From Exiguobacterium antarcticum DSM 14480 (GTDB lineage Bacteria; Bacillota; Bacilli; Exiguobacteriales; Exiguobacteriaceae): DNA of 64,000 nucleotides. Location of the stretch: NCBI RefSeq assembly GCF_000685865.1, contig NZ_JMKS01000003.1, forward strand, positions 620,001 through 684,000. Reading direction: 5' to 3'. A program made the position numbers and the translations under genes. How positions within the stretch are numbered: position 1 is the first letter of the stretch; each line of letters begins with the position of its first letter. The notes beneath the pieces were generated by a model. The model was given only the letters and a program-made list of their open reading frames with translations. It made no database searches and was not told where the DNA came from. This document shows positions 55,983 to 64,000 of this stretch, in pieces.

Positions 55983-57833
55983 TTAATTTTCACGATTTTT
56001 ATCTATATGGATGCGTTCCCCTACTGCATATTTATTAAAAATCAAATTTATAAAATGATCATATTCTTCGTCGTTAATATTTCCAGATTCATATCTTTTC
56101 TCTATCTCGTCAATGATAAAATCTTTTTTTTCTTTGTATTCACCATTACTAATATCTCTATCAACTATCGTTTTGCTTACAATATCGTAAAGATTATCCT
56201 CAGATTGTTTCGCTTTTTTTGTCTTATTAATAAATAAAGTATGTTGAACAATTTTGTAAATGTCATTTTCTAAAACATTTTCAAAATAAACAGGATACTT
56301 TATTCGAGTCATGTACCCTGATATACCAATCGTTATTAATATCAAACTTATAACCACTTGTATCACATGAGTAAGTTGATAAATAAGCAAGATCCCATCT
56401 TCATCTGAATAAGAAATATTAAACATAGATACAGAAAATGCATGTAATATTATTTTTGCTATCTCATCAAATTTAAGACTCCAGCCACATTCGAATAAAC
56501 TACACAATAAATAAATACTAGAAGAGAGGAATACAATCTCCAAAATACTTTTTATGGCTAGAGTAATCCGATCAGTTCCTGTCAAAAAACTTTCTGGATA
56601 TTTAGAGGTTGTTAAGTCCATATAAAAAGATCTACCAATTTCAAAACCTCTCAACACTAAACGAAGAAAAATCGGAGATACGAGAACTAAAAAAAATAGA
56701 CTTTTATAGTAAGTATAACAATCAATAAATACCATCAATAAAATTGTTATCAACATAAAGAAAAAGCTCAATGCTAAATTACAACTATTCCTTAATTTTA
56801 TACTATTTGTTCTTGATTTCATTATCCGATATTTATAACTAGATTCATTTAATAAATATTCGTTTTCTATTTCTAAAATTAGTGTTTCGAAATCTTGGCT
56901 AATATTTTCTTTTAGTCTATTAATAAAAATATTAAATTCTTGAGCAGAGCTCAAATCCAAAAATGTAGATTCTTTTCGACTTTTATCATCATAATATTTC
57001 AAAAATAATTCTGTTTTATATCTTTTTAGCAATTTTAATAGTTTTTTGAATTTTTTTAAAGATTCGTTTAATTCTTTCAAAGATTCTTTTTTCTTTTTTG
57101 TCAAATTTTCAAAAAGATAAGAGAGAATTTCAATATTTTGATTATATTTTTTAGACTGGTCTGCTACATAAAATTCAGAAAATAAAGTATAAAATACAAA
57201 CAATAAAAATCTCTTTGAGATTTCAGGTATTTTCACAAAACTAATTATAGTTGAGACTGTTAATGCCGCTAAAAATACCCACACAGCCCAATTGACTAAT
57301 TGAGTCTTGAAACTGCTGTCTAAATAACTAAAAATTAAAATAAGGGTTAAGGGTAAACCACAGATTAATGCTGCTAACCAAATACTTATTTCTTTCAAAA
57401 TTAGTCTGAGCAGAATTACAGATAATAATGTACAAATAACGATGATACATACTCCCCAGAAGATATTAAAATCAGTATTACTAAATATGATCAAAAAAAG
57501 AATTATGCTGAATATGATAATCCATAATATTAAAGAAAAATTAGATTTTATATATTTTTCTCCAGAAACTGTATAATGCGTGCTGTTTGGAACATAAAGA
57601 ATATTATCTAGACGTGAAAATAATAAGCTTATTTTAAAGTAAAAGATTATTAACATAATGAAAGAAATAAATAAGGACGGTGTTAAAAATTTCTCTACAA
57701 AATTATCGGAGTGGACATTATAAAAATCTGAATGTAACACGAATGCAGAGTAAATGACCCAAAATATAAAAAATGATAGATACGGGAGTATCCCGTATAC
57801 GACAGTACTTATTGTTTTTTTGTGACGTTTCAT
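55983..57833 (-). CDS. Unidentified multi-TM protein with a channel-like pore segment
   Basis: A 616-residue membrane protein I do not recognise. Hydrophobic segments lie near residues 10-33, 52-72, 98-118, 124-146, 150-171 and 181-200. A lysine-rich, coiled-coil-like cytoplasmic part (about 225-345) follows, then segments near 352-371 and 378-394. The last unit is TM (427-447), re-entrant-like loop (461-477, ending SVSMFNISYSD) and TM (481-508). That pattern resembles the 2TM-pore unit of K+ channels, with SYSD in place of GYGD. Residues 575-597 resemble a SHOCT-type helical tail. Base composition is far more AT-rich than its neighbours, suggesting transfer. It stands alone. Confidence 0.75.
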   Translation of the reverse strand: MKRHKKTISTVVYGILPYLSFFIFWVIYSAFVLHSDFYNVHSDNFVEKFLTPSLFISFIMLIIFYFKISLLFSRLDNILYVPNSTHYTVSGEKYIKSNFSLILWIIIFSIILFLIIFSNTDFNIFWGVCIIVICTLLSVILLRLILKEISIWLAALICGLPLTLILIFSYLDSSFKTQLVNWAVWVFLAALTVSTIISFVKIPEISKRFLLFVFYTLFSEFYVADQSKKYNQNIEILSYLFENLTKKKKESLKELNESLKKFKKLLKLLKRYKTELFLKYYDDKSRKESTFLDLSSAQEFNIFINRLKENISQDFETLILEIENEYLLNESSYKYRIMKSRTNSIKLRNSCNLALSFFFMLITILLMVFIDCYTYYKSLFFLVLVSPIFLRLVLRGFEIGRSFYMDLTTSKYPESFLTGTDRITLAIKSILEIVFLSSSIYLLCSLFECGWSLKFDEIAKIILHAFSVSMFNISYSDEDGILLIYQLTHVIQVVISLILITIGISGYMTRIKYPVYFENVLENDIYKIVQHTLFINKTKKAKQSEDNLYDIVSKTIVDRDISNGEYKEKKDFIIDEIEKRYESGNINDEEYDHFINLIFNKYAVGERIHIDKNREN

Positions 57834-58298
57834 GATTTTGTTAACTACTCCTTTTTAAAATACGAATAAAACTTTAATAAAGCTATCAATAACAGTATAT
57901 TAATAAACTAGCATTTTCTTATTTAATTTTAGAAATGAGTATTTTAAAAAATTTATATATACTATGTATTTTGTCAATTGATATTATAATCGTCTCTTGA
58001 AAATTAATATAATCCTTAAATAATCAAATTGATTGAACTGAACATTTTATATAACAACATTCTATTGAACTTCTCAGTCTCTTATTTTTTATTTGTACTT
58101 ATTATTTTTAGATAAGCAGTTACACATGATTTTTATAATATTATGTCATTTCAACCTAAAATTGAGTTATAAAATCACTCACTTCTTCTCTTAGTCAATA
58201 TTATATTACAATTTCGAATAACAGCAATCATTTTACAAATTTACCTTCTATTTAAAATAAATTTTCTTAGTCAATAATAAGCATTTTCAAAACTAGTT
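57834..58298. other. AT-rich intergenic stretch without genes
   Basis: About 465 bp of very AT-rich DNA. I see no reading frame, structured RNA or convincing promoter that I could defend, although the promoter of the membrane protein gene should lie at its left side. Confidence 0.6.
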
Positions 58299-58340
58299 AA
58301 AAAAGACCAGTAAACGTGTCGCACACGTCTACCGGTCTTA
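58299..58340 (-). terminator. Terminator of hxlAB
   Basis: AAGACCGGTAGACGTGT/ACACGTTTACTGGTCTT stem with GCG loop, followed by TTTTTT on the minus strand, 10 bp after hxlB. Confidence 0.92.
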
Positions 58341-58349
58341 TAACTTCTT

Positions 58350-58898
58350 TTATTCCAAATTAGCATGTTTGCCGTACATCGTTTTTGAATCAAGTTGTTT
58401 CGCCGCCATGATGTGGAGAATCAACGCATCATAGAACAGCAACATCGTTTGCTCAAACAATGATCCCATCGGCTGAACCGTTTCATCCGCCGTGGCTGTC
58501 CGCTCTTTCGGCACTCCCGGTAGCTTCACGGTTAAGTCCGCTAACTTCGCCAGCGTCGATGTTGGCTCAATCGTGACGACCGCGACGGTTCCACCGATTT
58601 GTTTCGCTTTCTCGACGATTGGGACGAGTGTTTTCGTCTCACCGGATCCTGATCCGATGATCAACAAGTCTCCTTCACGCAAGTTCGCTGTAACCGTCTC
58701 ACCGACGACATATGCATCGAAGTTCATGTGCATCAGGCGCATGACAAACGCTTTTCCCATCAAACCGGAGCGACCGGCTCCAGCGAGAAAGATCCGGTCT
58801 GCCTTTAGAACGGCTTCGGCGAGTTGAGTAGTCTCGGCTTGATCAATCGCTTCGACCGTCGACGTCAGCTCTTGTACAATCGTTTGAATATGTGTCAT
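58350..58898 (-). CDS. hxlB: 6-phospho-3-hexuloisomerase
   Basis: A 182-residue SIS-domain isomerase that turns hexulose 6-phosphate into fructose 6-phosphate in the ribulose monophosphate route. It shows the SIS core FLAGAGRSGLMGKAFVMRLMH and IGSGSGETKTLV, and GSLFEQTMLLFYDAL near the end. It directly follows hxlA (stop and start adjacent). Confidence 0.95.
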   Translation of the reverse strand: MTHIQTIVQELTSTVEAIDQAETTQLAEAVLKADRIFLAGAGRSGLMGKAFVMRLMHMNFDAYVVGETVTANLREGDLLIIGSGSGETKTLVPIVEKAKQIGGTVAVVTIEPTSTLAKLADLTVKLPGVPKERTATADETVQPMGSLFEQTMLLFYDALILHIMAAKQLDSKTMYGKHANLE

Positions 58899-59534
58899 TT
58901 ACGCCTCTTGCAGCATCCGACGCATCGTTGACGCTGTTCCTTGTTTGTCGTCTTGTCCGGTAATTCCGCCACCGACGATGATGAGGTCTGGGCGTGCTGC
59001 GATGACTTCTGGTAATGTCTCCATCTTGATGCCACCAGCAACTGCTGTTTTGGCGTTTTTAACAACGGATTTGATTGTTGCGAGATCCTCGAACGAGTTT
59101 TTACCGACGGCTTGAAGATCGTAACCTGTGTGGACACAGATGTAGTCAACACCGAGTTCATCAAGTTCTTTCGCACGTGTCGCGATATCTTTGACAGCGA
59201 TCATATCAACCAAAATCTTCTTGCCTGATTTTTTCGCTTCTTCAACGGCACCTTGGATCGACATATCTTCCGCTGCTCCAAGAATCGTCACGATGTCGGC
59301 ACCGTGTGCGACAGCTTGGCTGACTTCATAGCCGGCAGCATCCATGATTTTTAAGTCGGCGAGAACTGTTAGGTTCGGGAATGCCGCTTTCATTTCTTTA
59401 ACGGCACGAAGCCCTTCGTTGATGACGACCGGTGTCCCGATCTCAACGATATCCAAGTTTTCTTCACCAATTTCTTTGACCAATGCGATGGCACCTGCTG
59501 TATCTACTAAATCGATTGCTAATTGTAATTTCAT
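58899..59534 (-). CDS. hxlA: 3-hexulose-6-phosphate synthase
   Basis: A 211-residue TIM barrel of the orotidine-5-phosphate decarboxylase superfamily that condenses formaldehyde with ribulose 5-phosphate. It shows the start LQLAIDLVD, the catalytic DLKIMDAAGYE and the phosphate site VAGGIK...IIVGGGITGQDD. With hxlB it detoxifies formaldehyde. The operon is divergent from its regulator hxlR. Confidence 0.95.
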   Translation of the reverse strand: MKLQLAIDLVDTAGAIALVKEIGEENLDIVEIGTPVVINEGLRAVKEMKAAFPNLTVLADLKIMDAAGYEVSQAVAHGADIVTILGAAEDMSIQGAVEEAKKSGKKILVDMIAVKDIATRAKELDELGVDYICVHTGYDLQAVGKNSFEDLATIKSVVKNAKTAVAGGIKMETLPEVIAARPDLIIVGGGITGQDDKQGTASTMRRMLQEA

Positions 59535-59642
59535 AATCTATCTCTCCCATTCTTCTCTCTATTTATGGATCCTGGCACTTCCTTCTGACGTTCGTGAAGG
59601 AACATGACTAAATATAATCCTGATAGACGAACTTGGGAAGTA

Positions 59643-59685
59643 CGCACTTTTAATTTACATAGTGCGTTTTTTCATACATAGTGCG
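59643..59685. promoter_or_regulatory. HxlR-type operator repeats
   Basis: ACATAGTGCG occurs twice (59657-59666 and 59676-59685), and CGCACT (59643-59648) forms an inverted repeat with AGTGCG (59661-59666). The array lies between hxlA and hxlR. A -10 TATACT (59691-59696) without a good -35 follows on the hxlR side, and TATATT (59613-59618) on the hxlA side. Confidence 0.65.
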
Positions 59686-59738
59686 GAAAAGTATACTGTC
59701 GATGACAAGAGGGCTATACTAAAAAAGGAGGTGGAACG

Positions 59739-60104
59739 ATGCCACATTTTGAAGACCGGCAGTTTAATTGTGAAAAGGAATTGACCCTATCGATCATCGG
59801 GGGGAAATGGAAGATGCTGATTCTTTGGCATCTCGGTAAAGAAGGCACCAAACGCTTCGGAGAGCTGAAAAGTCTGATGCCCGGCATTACGCAACGGATG
59901 CTCGTCAATCAGTTACGGGAGCTGGAAGATCACCATATCATCCACCGGGAAGTGTATCCGGTCGTTCCGCCGAAGGTCGAATATTCGTTGACGCCCCATG
60001 GCTACAGCCTGATGCCGATTTTGGACGCGATGTATGACTGGGGCAAGGATTATGCAAAAAATGTCCTCGAAGTCGAGTTTGAACAACAAAAATTATCCCA
60101 ATAA
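59739..60104 (+). CDS. hxlR: HxlR-family transcriptional regulator
   Basis: A 121-residue winged-helix protein of the HxlR family, with the family start [25 protein letters not shown] and recognition region [24 protein letters not shown]. In B. subtilis HxlR activates hxlAB in response to formaldehyde; the divergent position and shared repeats support the same here. AAAAAGGAGGTGG precedes the ATG. Confidence 0.93.
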   Translation: MPHFEDRQFNCEKELTLSIIGGKWKMLILWHLGKEGTKRFGELKSLMPGITQRMLVNQLRELEDHHIIHREVYPVVPPKVEYSLTPHGYSLMPILDAMYDWGKDYAKNVLEVEFEQQKLSQ

Positions 60105-60149
60105 AAAAGATGCTCGTCTGTCCCGTCTCAATCTGAGAGGAGGCAACCG
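60103..60149. terminator. Left half of the hxlR terminator, split by the IS
   Basis: AAAAAAGATGCTCG on this side is the exact inverse complement of CGAGCATCTTTTTT at 62519-62532, on the far side of the IS element. Joined, they form the original bidirectional terminator for hxlR and the GNAT gene. Confidence 0.8.
60145..60149. repeat. Target duplication AACCG, left copy
   Basis: AACCG immediately left of the IS21 end, repeated at 62516-62520. Confidence 0.75.
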
Positions 60150-60164
60150 TGTGTAATGCAAAAT

Positions 60165-60211
60165 AGGAGTGCAGACTTGTGCGACGGAAACGTACACAGT
60201 TCTGCACTCCT
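60165..60211 (+). terminator. Terminator-like hairpin in the IS left end
   Basis: AGGAGTGCAGA (60165-60175) pairs perfectly with TCTGCACTCCT (60201-60211), followed by TTTTGCG. It probably shields istA from outside transcription. Confidence 0.6.
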
Positions 60212-60300
60212 TTTGCGAAAAAAGAAAAAGACTTGCCAGCACCCACAAATTCATCCTAACGTTTAAGTTGCGAAACAAGAACGTGAAGGAGATGAAAGGA

Positions 60301-61737
60301 ATGCTAACAATGTCTGAAATCAATTGTATCAAATTTTTAAGGAACCATAAATCCTATTCCATCAATAAGATTGCGAAAGATCTTAACCTGAACTGGCGAA
60401 CTGCTAAAAAATATGCCGATGAGTCTTTTCTACCAAAAGAAAGTCATTCTTCAAAGCGTGGCATGATGTATGGCACCCGTTGGGGCGAAATGATCGAGGA
60501 CTGGCTACAGGAAGATGCGATGATGAAAAAGAAACAACGACGAACCAATAAAAAACTATATGAGACATTATGTACATATGGATTTGAAGGGTCCTACCGG
60601 ACCGTCTGTCAATTCATCAAAGAATGGCGCCTAGGTCGCGATGTAGAAAACGATAGTCGATTCGAGCGGTTGGCCCACCCGCCCGGAGAAGCACAGGTAG
60701 ATTTTGGCGTCATGGAAGTCGTGAAGGACAGTCATGCGGTCGATGTGCATTGCTTGATCCTATCCATGCCGTATAGCAATCGAACAGCTGCGGTTGCATT
60801 ACCAGCAGAGAACCAAGAATGTTTCCTGACCGGATTGAAGAGACTGTTCGAAGAAATCGGAGGCGTGCCGCAACAATTACGAATCGACAATCTCCCAGCA
60901 GCCGTCGCTAAAGTACGGACAACAAAGGAAGATGCCATTTATACGGACGCTTTTCAGCAATTCGTAACGCACTATGGTTTCCAAGTTCAAAGCTGTAATC
61001 CGTATAGTGGGAATGAGAAAGGAAGCGTCGAAAACAAGGTTGGATATGTCCGTTACAACTTCCTGGTTCCTTCTCCCGTCATGAATGACTTCGAATCATT
61101 GAACAGACGCCTCGCATCATCCCTCAGGGATGACATGGAACGTATACATTATGAAAAGAAAGTACGTATCAAGGATCTCGTTGTGGAAGAGAAAAAGCAT
61201 CTCCTTCGACTGCCGGAAGAAGACTTTCCGGTGTTCAAGGAGGAACTGTTGAAGGTAAACAAATATGGAGAAGTGACCATCGATCAAACGAAGATTCTCG
61301 TTCCATCTGGTTCTCGACATGGACAAGTGAGAGCAATCCTAAAATGGGACGATATGAAAATCATTTCTCGTCACGGAGAAATCCTGTACGAAGAAAAGCG
61401 ACCTTATATGATGACGAAACGGGCGTTACCTTGGGAAAGCATTCTCAACGAATGGTACAAAAAGCCGCGTAGTTATGGTCATTCACGCCACGCAGAGTAC
61501 CTCCCTGGACGAATTCGAGAGTATCTGAACATCCAGAATCTGATGATACGGAGAGAAAGACTGGGATGGCTACGATCTAGATTAGTCCTGCATTCAATCA
61601 CTGAAATCGATGAACGATTGTATGAGCTACTGAGCCAGAGCGATGCCTATTCTGACATCGAAGAGCATCCCTACGATGTCGACTGGAGTAAGTATGACAG
61701 TTTGAATCGACCATGGCAGAGTGAGGTGCAGCCGTGA
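60301..61737 (+). CDS. istA: IS21-family transposase IstA
   Basis: A 478-residue DDE transposase. An N-terminal helix-turn-helix (SINKIAKDLNLNWRTAKKY) is followed by the integrase core, with Asp in AQVDFG and in RIDNLPAAV and Glu in GSVENKVGY. AAGGAG before the ATG at 60301 is preferred to the longer frame from 60169, which would run through the terminal hairpin. Ends in a GTGA overlap with istB. Confidence 0.93.
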   Translation: MLTMSEINCIKFLRNHKSYSINKIAKDLNLNWRTAKKYADESFLPKESHSSKRGMMYGTRWGEMIEDWLQEDAMMKKKQRRTNKKLYETLCTYGFEGSYRTVCQFIKEWRLGRDVENDSRFERLAHPPGEAQVDFGVMEVVKDSHAVDVHCLILSMPYSNRTAAVALPAENQECFLTGLKRLFEEIGGVPQQLRIDNLPAAVAKVRTTKEDAIYTDAFQQFVTHYGFQVQSCNPYSGNEKGSVENKVGYVRYNFLVPSPVMNDFESLNRRLASSLRDDMERIHYEKKVRIKDLVVEEKKHLLRLPEEDFPVFKEELLKVNKYGEVTIDQTKILVPSGSRHGQVRAILKWDDMKIISRHGEILYEEKRPYMMTKRALPWESILNEWYKKPRSYGHSRHAEYLPGRIREYLNIQNLMIRRERLGWLRSRLVLHSITEIDERLYELLSQSDAYSDIEEHPYDVDWSKYDSLNRPWQSEVQP

Positions 61738-62450
61738 ATCTAAAAGAGATGTGCAAATCCCTTCGGCTCGCTTACGTCGCTGAAATTTACGAATCGATTC
61801 CGATGGAATCGTCCGAGACGTTTCTCACGACACTTTTTGAAATGGAGATGAGACTTCGTGAAGAAGCGAAGGCAGAGAGGCTCATAAAAAAAGCAAAATT
61901 CATCAACAATAAATCACTTGAAGACTATCGCTGGCATGACAACATCTACTTTCCTCGTCATCTCAAGAAAGAAGAATTGATGTCGCTCTCTTTCATCGAT
62001 CATCAGCAAAACGTAGTGCTCACAGGTGCCCCCGGCACTGGTAAGACACATCTTGCGATTGGTTTAGGACGGGAAGCTTGTCGTAAAGGAAAAGAAGTAC
62101 GTTTCTTTCGTGTTTCGGAGCTCGTAGAGCAACTCACCAAAGCATGGCGTGATGGGAAGCTGAGTAGCTTCCATACACGCCTCGATTCTGCGGATCTTAT
62201 CGTCTTGGATGAAATGGGCTATCTTCCATTATCCAAAGAGTCAGCAGAGCTCCTGTTCCATCTCATTACAGACTGGTACGAAAAGAAAAGTATCATCATC
62301 ACATCGAATCTAGAATTCAGTCAATGGAATCGTGTTTTCGCAGATCCTAGATTAACGTCAGCACTCGTTGATCGTGTGATTCATCATGCGCACATTCTGA
62401 CCTTCACAGGCGATAGTTATCGTGTCACACATGCATTATCAAGAAATTAA
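61734..62450 (+). CDS. istB: IS21-family helper ATPase IstB
   Basis: A 238-residue AAA+ ATPase related to DnaC that assists IstA. Walker A is GAPGTGKTHLAIG (about residue 97), Walker B LIVLDEMGYLPL near 155. It starts at a GTG overlapping the istA stop, the usual coupling in IS21. Confidence 0.95.
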   Translation: MNLKEMCKSLRLAYVAEIYESIPMESSETFLTTLFEMEMRLREEAKAERLIKKAKFINNKSLEDYRWHDNIYFPRHLKKEELMSLSFIDHQQNVVLTGAPGTGKTHLAIGLGREACRKGKEVRFFRVSELVEQLTKAWRDGKLSSFHTRLDSADLIVLDEMGYLPLSKESAELLFHLITDWYEKKSIIITSNLEFSQWNRVFADPRLTSALVDRVIHHAHILTFTGDSYRVTHALSRN

Positions 62451-62515
62451 ATATTTACTGGCAAAGTTCTGTACTTTTTTCTGCAATTCACTGCACAAAC
62501 CTATTGCAAAATACA

Positions 62516-62520
62516 AACCG
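62516..62520. repeat. Target duplication AACCG, right copy
   Basis: AACCG immediately right of the IS21 end, matching 60145-60149. Confidence 0.75.
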
Positions 62521-62530
62521 AGCATCTTTT

Positions 62531-63040
62531 TTAGGTTTCTTCCGTTGTAAAAATCTTTGACATCGCCAGTTCGTCGACGTACTCGCCGTCAATAAACAGC
62601 GAGGCAATTCGTGTCCCTTCGATGTTAAAGCCAAACTTATGATAAAGCTCGATCGCCCGCAGGTTATCTTTGCGGACCGTCAGTTCGAGCCGAACAAGCC
62701 CGGCTTCAACGGCAAACGCATCGACTGCCTCAAGTAATCCTGCACCAAGGCCTTGACCGGTATAGGCATCGAGCAAGCCGATGACAAGGTTCGCCCGGTG
62801 ACGGATTCGACTTGGTTTTCCACCGACGACCAACACATAGCCGACGAGTTGCTCATCGACATCAACGACGAAGATATCTGAGTTCGCCGCCTGACCAAAT
62901 CGTTCGATGAACGCTTCCGCCTGCTCCGTCGACATGCTGCGTTCTTCCGGTTCATACAACATATATTTCGTTTCCCGATCAATCCGTCGCATCAAGTCCG
63001 ATAAGGGCTTTCCGTCTATCAACGTGGCGCGTCGTATCAT
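62531..63040 (-). CDS. GNAT-family N-acetyltransferase
   Basis: A 169-residue acetyltransferase. It shows an N-terminal strand IRRATLIDGKPL, then the acetyl-CoA loop LLDAYTGQGLGAGLLEAV (Q-G-x-G motif) and LTVRKDNLRAIELYHKFGFNIEG near the end. Acceptor unknown. ACGGAGCTGATACCT places the start at 63040; an ATG at 63070 precedes it. Its terminator was split by the IS21 insertion just downstream. Confidence 0.88.
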   Translation of the reverse strand: MIRRATLIDGKPLSDLMRRIDRETKYMLYEPEERSMSTEQAEAFIERFGQAANSDIFVVDVDEQLVGYVLVVGGKPSRIRHRANLVIGLLDAYTGQGLGAGLLEAVDAFAVEAGLVRLELTVRKDNLRAIELYHKFGFNIEGTRIASLFIDGEYVDELAMSKIFTTEET

Positions 63041-63092
63041 AGGTATCAGCTCCGTTTCTACAAAACTCAACTTTTTTATAATTTAAATCAAA

Positions 63093-64000
63093 TCAATTCG
63101 TTAATAAAGGAAAAGAGGGATGGTTTTGTGACTTTACATTGGGAACGACTAAATCAAAAATCAATCTTCCCAAAATTTCATTATTTTGATTTTCTCTATC
63201 AATCAAAATCAAGTTAGACATATCTTCAATAGAATATTCATGAAATAAATTTGGGAATTGTTTTTGTAGTTGACTTTTATATAAATTATTTAAAATATAA
63301 CTTTGCTCTATTTTACGGTTAATATAGCCTTTATATTCATTATAAACAGCTTCTAACTGAAACAATACGGCATTATTGTAAAGGATATATCTTTCAAAGT
63401 CAGAAGTGCCCTCAACTATTACTTCAATTTGATAATTTGAACTTTTCCCCAAAAAAATATCAACATAATTAATTTCGTTAGTTTCATTAATTTCTGTTTT
63501 ATATACAGTGTCAAATATCTTTTTTAACTTTTGAAAATTATCATTGATTAATTTATTTAATTTTGTAACATTAGATCTCTGGGTATTATTTTTTCCTTTT
63601 AACAATTTATATTCTTGTATTTCATAATTAAATTTTTCGAGGTACATTTCTAATTTCGAAATGAAAATTTCTTTACTTTCTATAATTGATATAATATCAC
63701 TAGATATAAATTCATCTAATTTCCGTCTATAATTATTTGATAAATTAAATATTATTCTCAATTGTTTTCTATGTTTTAAATTATTTATTCGAACATTATA
63801 AAGATTTTGTAATGTACTACTTATTTCGTCTAAATCTTTTTTCGAATTCTTAACGAAATTCCTAATATCTTTAAAATAATTTAACCCAGAAAATAATTTA
63901 ATATAATACTTTTCTAATTCAGACATTTCCACATTGTCTATTTCTTTTAATTTTTCATACGCACTTTTATATTGTTTATAAGAAACTTTAAATCTTATCT
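63093..64000 (-). CDS. Unidentified AT-rich gene (partial at window end)
   Basis: A minus-strand frame that is still open at the right edge, so its N-terminus lies beyond the window; the GTG at 63932 is probably internal, as no ribosome site precedes it. At least 302 residues are visible. They are mostly helical, rich in Lys, Asn, Ile and Glu, with coiled-coil-like stretches and no transmembrane segment. I do not recognise a domain. Codon and base use are far more AT-rich than in the GNAT gene next door, suggesting foreign DNA. Confidence 0.65.
   Translation of the reverse strand, partial: IRFKVSYKQYKSAYEKLKEIDNVEMSELEKYYIKLFSGLNYFKDIRNFVKNSKKDLDEISSTLQNLYNVRINNLKHRKQLRIIFNLSNNYRRKLDEFISSDIISIIESKEIFISKLEMYLEKFNYEIQEYKLLKGKNNTQRSNVTKLNKLINDNFQKLKKIFDTVYKTEINETNEINYVDIFLGKSSNYQIEVIVEGTSDFERYILYNNAVLFQLEAVYNEYKGYINRKIEQSYILNNLYKSQLQKQFPNLFHEYSIEDMSNLILIDRENQNNEILGRLIFDLVVPNVKSQNHPSFPLLTN

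Larger units (their letters stand above)
60150..62515 (+). mobile_element. IS21-family insertion sequence
   Basis: A 2366-bp element with istA and istB in the IS21 order. The left end TGTGTAATGCAAAATAGG and right end (inverse) TGTATTTTGCAATAGG are imperfect inverted repeats. AACCG flanks both sides (60145-60149 and 62516-62520) as a 5-bp target duplication. Both genes are open, so the element looks intact and recent. It inserted in the loop of a terminator. Confidence 0.92.

Noticed and set aside
55971-56237. Plus-strand 88-codon hydrophobic frame in the AT-rich island
   Set aside because: It is the antisense of the end of the 616-residue membrane protein and has no ribosome site.
63376-63430. 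VEGTSDF in the right-edge protein as a TOPRIM motif
   Set aside because: The required DxD motif is not found at the right distance, and the surroundings do not form the alternating strand pattern.

Overview
The window looks like chromosomal DNA of a low-to-mid GC Gram-positive bacterium of the order Bacillales. Gene content and order match the Bacillus subtilis yut/yun/yum/yus neighbourhoods (yumB/yumC, yutM, yuzB, yutJ, yuzD, yutI, yutF, yutE, yutD, lipA, yunD, yunF, suf, metNPQ, yusE, gcvH, yusI, fadE/fadA/fadN). Overall the proteins look most like Exiguobacterium; the genus is an inference, not read from a marker. No rRNA, tRNA or CRISPR array was found.

Layout. 1-7.4 kb: the end of ptsI, a 14-TM drug exporter, two tandem ptsG paralogues and the antiterminator glcT with its RNA switch. 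7.4-20 kb: NADH dehydrogenase yumB, ferredoxin reductase yumC, an FMN riboswitch with ribU, small Fe-S and redox genes (yutM, yuzB, yutJ, yuzD, nfuA), glpX, yutD and lipA. 20-28.5 kb: yunD, yunF, a reductase gene and the sufCDSUB operon for Fe-S assembly. 28.5-36 kb: an MFS gene, a SAM riboswitch with metNPQ, and yrrT-luxS-mccA-mccB, which recycles S-adenosylhomocysteine to homocysteine, AI-2 precursor and cysteine. 36-43.6 kb: a candidate non-coding RNA, yusE, gcvH, yusI and the beta-oxidation operon fadN-fadA-fadE behind FadR-like boxes. 43.7-48 kb: a methyltransferase, a DUF2785 gene, proline dehydrogenase and membrane proteins. 48-56 kb: a tightly overlapping complete histidine operon (hisZGDCBHAFIE) with hisJ divergent. 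56-58.3 kb: an AT-rich island with one channel-like membrane protein. 58.3-60.1 kb: hxlAB/hxlR for formaldehyde fixation. 60.15-62.5 kb: an intact IS21-family element with a 5-bp target duplication. The window ends in a second AT-rich gene that runs off the edge.

Regulation is unusually readable here. There is a GlcT RAT/terminator switch, FMN and SAM-I riboswitches with visible antiterminators, a Rex-like box at yumB, a CymR-like operator just downstream of a consensus promoter at yrrT, FadR boxes inside the fadN promoter, an HxlR-type repeat array, and a palindrome over the his start site. Four copies (one internally deleted) of a 60-150 bp palindromic intergenic repeat lie in the window.

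The most unexplained items are the roughly 325-nt candidate RNA at 35966-36289, the repeat family, and the channel-like protein at 55983-57833.
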